A DNA stretch of 16,206 nt from JBHHYR01 sp046757585 (lineage in GTDB: Bacteria; Desulfobacterota; Binatia; HRBIN30): NCBI GenBank assembly GCA_046757585.1, contig JBHHYR010000077.1, positions 1-16,206 on the forward strand. The letters run 5' to 3'. Of the stretch, positions 13,998 through 16,206 are shown piece by piece (the first letter of the stretch is position 1; the number at the start of each line of letters is the position of its first letter). The notes beneath the pieces are model-generated. The model was not told where the DNA came from. It saw only the letters and a program-made list of their open reading frames with translations, and did no database searches. The translations under genes and the position numbers were made by a program.

Positions 13998-14064
13998 TCT
14001 CCGCCCCCTTTCCACCCACGCCCCCGGCCAGCGTGATGCTGTGATCCTCCGGGTCAATGGTCAA
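13966..14064 (-). CDS. Possible 32-residue peptide gene overlapping the region-4-like gene
   Basis: From TTG 14064 a frame encodes about 32 residues containing ITLAGGVGGKGAENVVELA and ends at TAA 13966. It overlaps the first 32 bases of the region-4-like gene in another frame. Codons are strongly G-first with G/C third positions, as in real genes of this window, and the double TAA just upstream limits its start. There is no good ribosome binding site and no family match. It could be a leader peptide for translational coupling or chance. Confidence 0.25.
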   Translation of the reverse strand: MTIDPEDHSITLAGGVGGKGAENVVELARAMA

Positions 14065-14380
14065 TGACTGATCTTATTACATTACCAAGCGCAGATTGTC
14101 TATCCCTCGCCCTGCCATTCCTCAGCCACGGTACGAGCCGCCGCGCCCGGTATGCATCCGACTACGTTCGCGCTTGGCAACGATCTCTGGCGCCGGCACA
14201 GGCGGCCCTGGCCGCCGTACCCGTCCTCAGCCAGCTGTAACCTGGCGTTCCAGCGTGGAGATAGCAGACATGTTGCAACATTTCCCCCTCCCATTCTGCC
14301 ACGCCCCCGTCCGCCAGTACGGACAGGAGGATCCGTGACCCCACTATCACGATCGCTCCCGTATATTATCGAGGCGAAGC

Positions 14381-14400
14381 TGTCTATCCGTATTCCTACG
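14381..14400 (-). promoter_or_regulatory. Copy 2 of the CGTA-N4-TACGGATAGACA motif (putative operator)
   Basis: On the minus strand this reads CGTAGGAATACGGATAGACA. It matches the copy at 15348-15367 in 17 of 20 positions, and the only differences are in the 4-base spacer. CGTA and TACG form an inverted repeat, as expected for a dimeric LuxR-type HTH. It lies upstream, at distance, of the region-4-like gene. Confidence 0.45.
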
Positions 14401-14538
14401 CAATTTGTTCCCTCCCGGCCCCCACGACTTCCTTCGACACGGAATCGGGGCACAACGCCCCGTGGAGGAGGTGTCCATCCAGACGATACTAACAATGATG
14501 ACGCGTGGCAGGCTGACGCCACGTGTGCGCCAGTCAAT

Positions 14539-14578
14539 AAGTCGTGACCGAACGTCCGGTTCGATCCCTCAGCGACTT
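14539..14578 (-). terminator. Composite hairpin after the response regulator gene
   Basis: On the minus strand AAGTCG pairs with CGACTT at the base, TGA with TCA above it, and CGAAC with GTTCG at the top around CGGAC. It starts 10 bases after the response regulator stop and is followed by ATT. The stem is long but the T-run is weak, so termination is likely though not certain. Confidence 0.5.
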
Positions 14579-14588
14579 TCCGACGTCA

Positions 14589-15242
14589 TTAGACATCCGG
14601 GGCCAGAATGCCCCGGCGGAGCGCATAGCGCACGAGCTCCGTCGGGCTATGAAGGCCGAGTTTGCCCATCAGGTTCGCACGATGGCTCTCGACAGTCCGG
14701 GTGCTAATGTACAAGCGTGCCGCAATGACGGCGCTGGTATGACCTTCGGCGACCAGATGCAGCACCTCGCGCTCGCGAGTTGTGAGTGTCTCATAAGGGT
14801 CCAGCATGCTACCTTCGGCCTTCCGCAGATAGCGCTTCAGACTGGCTTCGGACAGCGGTGCGCTCAGATAGCACCGTCCCTGACTGCCCTCTCGCACCGC
14901 CTTGATCACTTCAGCCGCGGGAGACCCCTTGACCACGTAACCGATCGCCCCTCCTTTGAGCGCCGTGGCCACATACGCTTCGTCGGCGTATACGGTAAGA
15001 ACGACCACGCGCGTGCACGGTGCGCGCCGTTGGATGTTTCGAAGAATATCAAGCCCTCTGATACCAGGCATAACGAGGTCAAGCACCAACACATTGGGGC
15101 ACAGGCGCTGCACGAGCGAGAGGACCTCTTGTCCGTCCCCGGTTTCCCCCACCACTCGAAACTCGGGTTCGGTCTGCAGAGCGGCACGCAGGCCTAGCCG
15201 TACCATTGGGTGATCATCGGCTAGTAGGATCGTTGTGGCCAC
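14589..15242 (-). CDS. NarL/FixJ-family response regulator
   Basis: This 217-residue regulator has an N-terminal receiver domain with D9-D10, the phosphoacceptor D55 (VLVLDLVMPG), the switch Thr in VVVLTVYADEAY and the conserved Lys in YVVKGSP. The C-terminal LuxR-type HTH reads LTTREREVLHLVAEGHTSAVIAARLYISTRTVESHRANLMGKLGL. GTG 15242 is chosen as start because the first strand (ATTILLADDHP) begins at once, and AAGGGGG lies upstream; GTG 15290 would add 16 unconserved residues. The partner kinase lies upstream on the same strand, separated by about 360 bases that contain a repeat element and a palindromic motif. It is probably phosphorylated by that kinase and may autoregulate through the CGTA-N4-TACG sites. 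Target genes are unknown. Confidence 0.93.
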   Translation of the reverse strand: MATTILLADDHPMVRLGLRAALQTEPEFRVVGETGDGQEVLSLVQRLCPNVLVLDLVMPGIRGLDILRNIQRRAPCTRVVVLTVYADEAYVATALKGGAIGYVVKGSPAAEVIKAVREGSQGRCYLSAPLSEASLKRYLRKAEGSMLDPYETLTTREREVLHLVAEGHTSAVIAARLYISTRTVESHRANLMGKLGLHSPTELVRYALRRGILAPDV

Positions 15243-15347
15243 CGCGCTTGCCCCCTTGCCTCGTACTCCAGCGCTTCGCGTGCACAACACCCTCTGACTC
15301 TGCGCTGGGCGGAGCCGTTTACATCTGTACCACTGCCTTTTCGTGCT

Positions 15348-15371
15348 TGTCTATCCGTAGAACTACGTAGT
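15348..15371 (-). promoter_or_regulatory. Copy 1 of the CGTA-N4-TACGGATAGACA motif with overlapping palindrome
   Basis: On the minus strand this reads CGTAGTTCTACGGATAGACA (15367-15348), preceded by a perfect 10-base palindrome ACTACGTAGT (15362-15371). It lies about 106 bases before the response regulator start, where an activator or autoregulatory site would be expected. Confidence 0.5.
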
Positions 15372-15448
15372 CTTGCGAGCGTCGATCTATTCAGCTTACG
15401 CGCGGCTTCCGGTGAACGGGACAGGCAGCGGATCGGCCATACACGGTT

Positions 15449-15587
15449 CTAGCAGGCTGCTGAAAAACCCCCACTCCATGCTTCGACGGGCTCAGCATGA
15501 GCGGAACCCCTCCCCGATTTCATGCAGTTTTCCGCTCACCCTGAGCTTGTCGAAGGGTGCTGAAACCCTTTTTCAGCACCCTGCTAG
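15449..15587. mobile_element. 139-bp MITE/REP-like inverted-repeat element
   Basis: The ends are 19-base inverted repeats: CTAGCAGGCTGCTGAAAAA at 15449-15467 and its near-complement (18 of 19) at 15569-15587. Inside, a second inverted pair begins CTTCGACGGGCTCAGCATG at 15481 and has its partner ending in GAGCTTGTCGAAG near 15555. No coding capacity is present, so it must be mobilised in trans if it moves at all. It sits between the kinase and response regulator genes and separates what is normally one tight operon. Target-site duplication is not evident. Confidence 0.7.
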
Positions 15588-15600
15588 ACACCGTACCTGC

Positions 15601-16206
15601 TCAAGTGCCGGCGCAGCTGTCAGGCTCGCCTGCACACATACCGCTGCCCAGTGCAAACGCGGCGCTTACGCAGCTGCCGCTCCCGGGCGAGGAATCCACG
15701 GTCAGCTGGCCGCCGTGGAGACGCGCCCGCTCGTGCATGCTGGCGAGGCCGCTACTTGCCGCTGCGGCAGACGCGCGATCCGGGTCGAATCCTTTTCCCT
15801 CGTCGGTAACCTGGAGCCTCAACGTTCCTTCATCGACCCATACGCGCACGCTCGCCTCGTTCACACCCGCGTGGCGGCTCACGTTGGTCAAGGCCTCCTG
15901 GATGATCCGATAGACTGCCGTCTCGAGGTCCGGTGTGAAGCGTCGATCGAGCCCATTGTGCTCGAAGCACACGTCGGTGCCCATCTGCCTCGAACAACGT
16001 TTGAACATCCACAACAAGGCCGGCAGCAATCCCAGATCGTCAAGCATGGCCGGCCGCAGATCGAGGGCAATCTTCCGGATGCGAGTCAAGAGATCATCGA
16101 CGATGCTCCCCACTTCGAGGAGACGCGCACTCGCAGTCAGGGCCGGTAGACGGTCGAGCCCATGGAGGGTGAGCTTGAGACCCGTAAGCGCCTGGCCGAT
16201 CTCATC
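15601..16206 (-). CDS. Histidine kinase, NarX/DegS-type (HisKA_3 + HATPase), N-terminus outside window
   Basis: The visible 201 residues are the C-terminal catalytic part of a sensor kinase; the frame is open to the window edge. It begins DEIGQALTGLKLTLHGL, which directly follows the phosphoacceptor His of the HisKA_3 H-box (ELHDEIGQ), so that His is just outside. Then come the linker ALDLRPAMLDDLGLLPAL typical of NarX/DegS kinases, the ATP-binding N-box YRIIQEALTNVSRHA, the G1 motif TDEGKGFDPD, and the G2 region SGLASMHERARLHGGQLTV, where Ala replaces the usual Gly of GMRERA. It ends PDSCAGT. The sensor domain and signal cannot be seen. The downstream response regulator on the same strand is the expected partner. 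Confidence 0.9.
   Translation of the reverse strand, partial: DEIGQALTGLKLTLHGLDRLPALTASARLLEVGSIVDDLLTRIRKIALDLRPAMLDDLGLLPALLWMFKRCSRQMGTDVCFEHNGLDRRFTPDLETAVYRIIQEALTNVSRHAGVNEASVRVWVDEGTLRLQVTDEGKGFDPDRASAAAASSGLASMHERARLHGGQLTVDSSPGSGSCVSAAFALGSGMCAGEPDSCAGT

Larger units (their letters stand above)
13998..14588. other. Gap of about 590 bases with regulatory-looking sites
   Basis: No convincing full-length gene is seen here; the open frames on both strands are low-complexity and have no family look. The gap holds the possible peptide frame (to 14064), GGATAGACA on the minus strand at 14097-14105, a perfect 12-base palindrome ATGTTGCAACAT at 14270-14281, one copy of the CGTA-N4-TACGGATAGACA motif at 14381-14400, and a composite hairpin at 14539-14578 just after the response regulator. 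Confidence 0.5.

Noticed and set aside
14100..14537. 145-codon minus-strand open frame in the 590-base gap
   Set aside because: It is Gly/Arg-rich without a recognisable fold, overlaps putative regulatory sites, and has no good ribosome binding site.
14535..14580. Possible tRNA, because of a GGTTCGATCC-like stretch
   Set aside because: No acceptor, D or anticodon arms can be built around it; the bases fit a composite hairpin after the response regulator instead.

Overview
The window is GC-rich, densely coded bacterial DNA, probably from an uncultured Deltaproteobacteria-like or Candidatus Binatota-like organism. This placement is inference. It rests on the many acyl-CoA and thiolase-family catabolic genes, a secreted protein with Cys-framed dockerin/EF-hand modules and a Pro/Thr linker, abundant REP-like repeats, and an apparent selenoprotein. 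No marker gene allows firm taxonomy.

Layout. Positions 1-982 hold the 3' part of an amidohydrolase and a small membrane protein (+). Positions 1054-4580 are a minus-strand operon of three acyl-CoA dehydrogenases. Divergent from it, 4764-7267 is a plus-strand pair: an alkylglycerone-phosphate-synthase-like FAD protein and a class I methyltransferase. Positions 7321-10362 are minus-strand: an MBL-fold hydrolase, a DsbA/FrnE-like protein and a D-2-hydroxyacid dehydrogenase. Positions 10503-12082 are a plus-strand DUF35 protein and SCP2-type thiolase pair that overlap by one base behind a good sigma70-type promoter, followed by a DUF1232 protein and a secreted dockerin-module protein. From 13611 onward (minus) come a stand-alone sigma-70 region-4-like protein, a NarL/FixJ response regulator and the 3' part of its histidine kinase.

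The main discovery is at 8703-9320. The DsbA/FrnE-like gene has an in-frame TGA exactly where the first Cys of the CPWC active site belongs, just after a strong ribosome binding site and start codon. The natural reading is a selenocysteine protein with a UPWC redox motif. A hairpin with a GU-containing loop lies at the usual bacterial SECIS distance. Calling the gene from the next GTG removes the active site.

How the genes may work together: the acyl-CoA dehydrogenases, DUF35 protein, thiolase and amidohydrolase suggest catabolism of a branched, cyclic or steroid-like acyl-CoA. Two of the dehydrogenases look like a catalytic/non-catalytic pair, as in the ChsE heterotetramers of mycobacterial steroid side-chain degradation. 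The two-component system at the right end carries a duplicated motif, CGTA-N4-TACGGATAGACA, that may be its operator. Two inverted-repeat (REP/MITE-like) elements sit in intergenic gaps.
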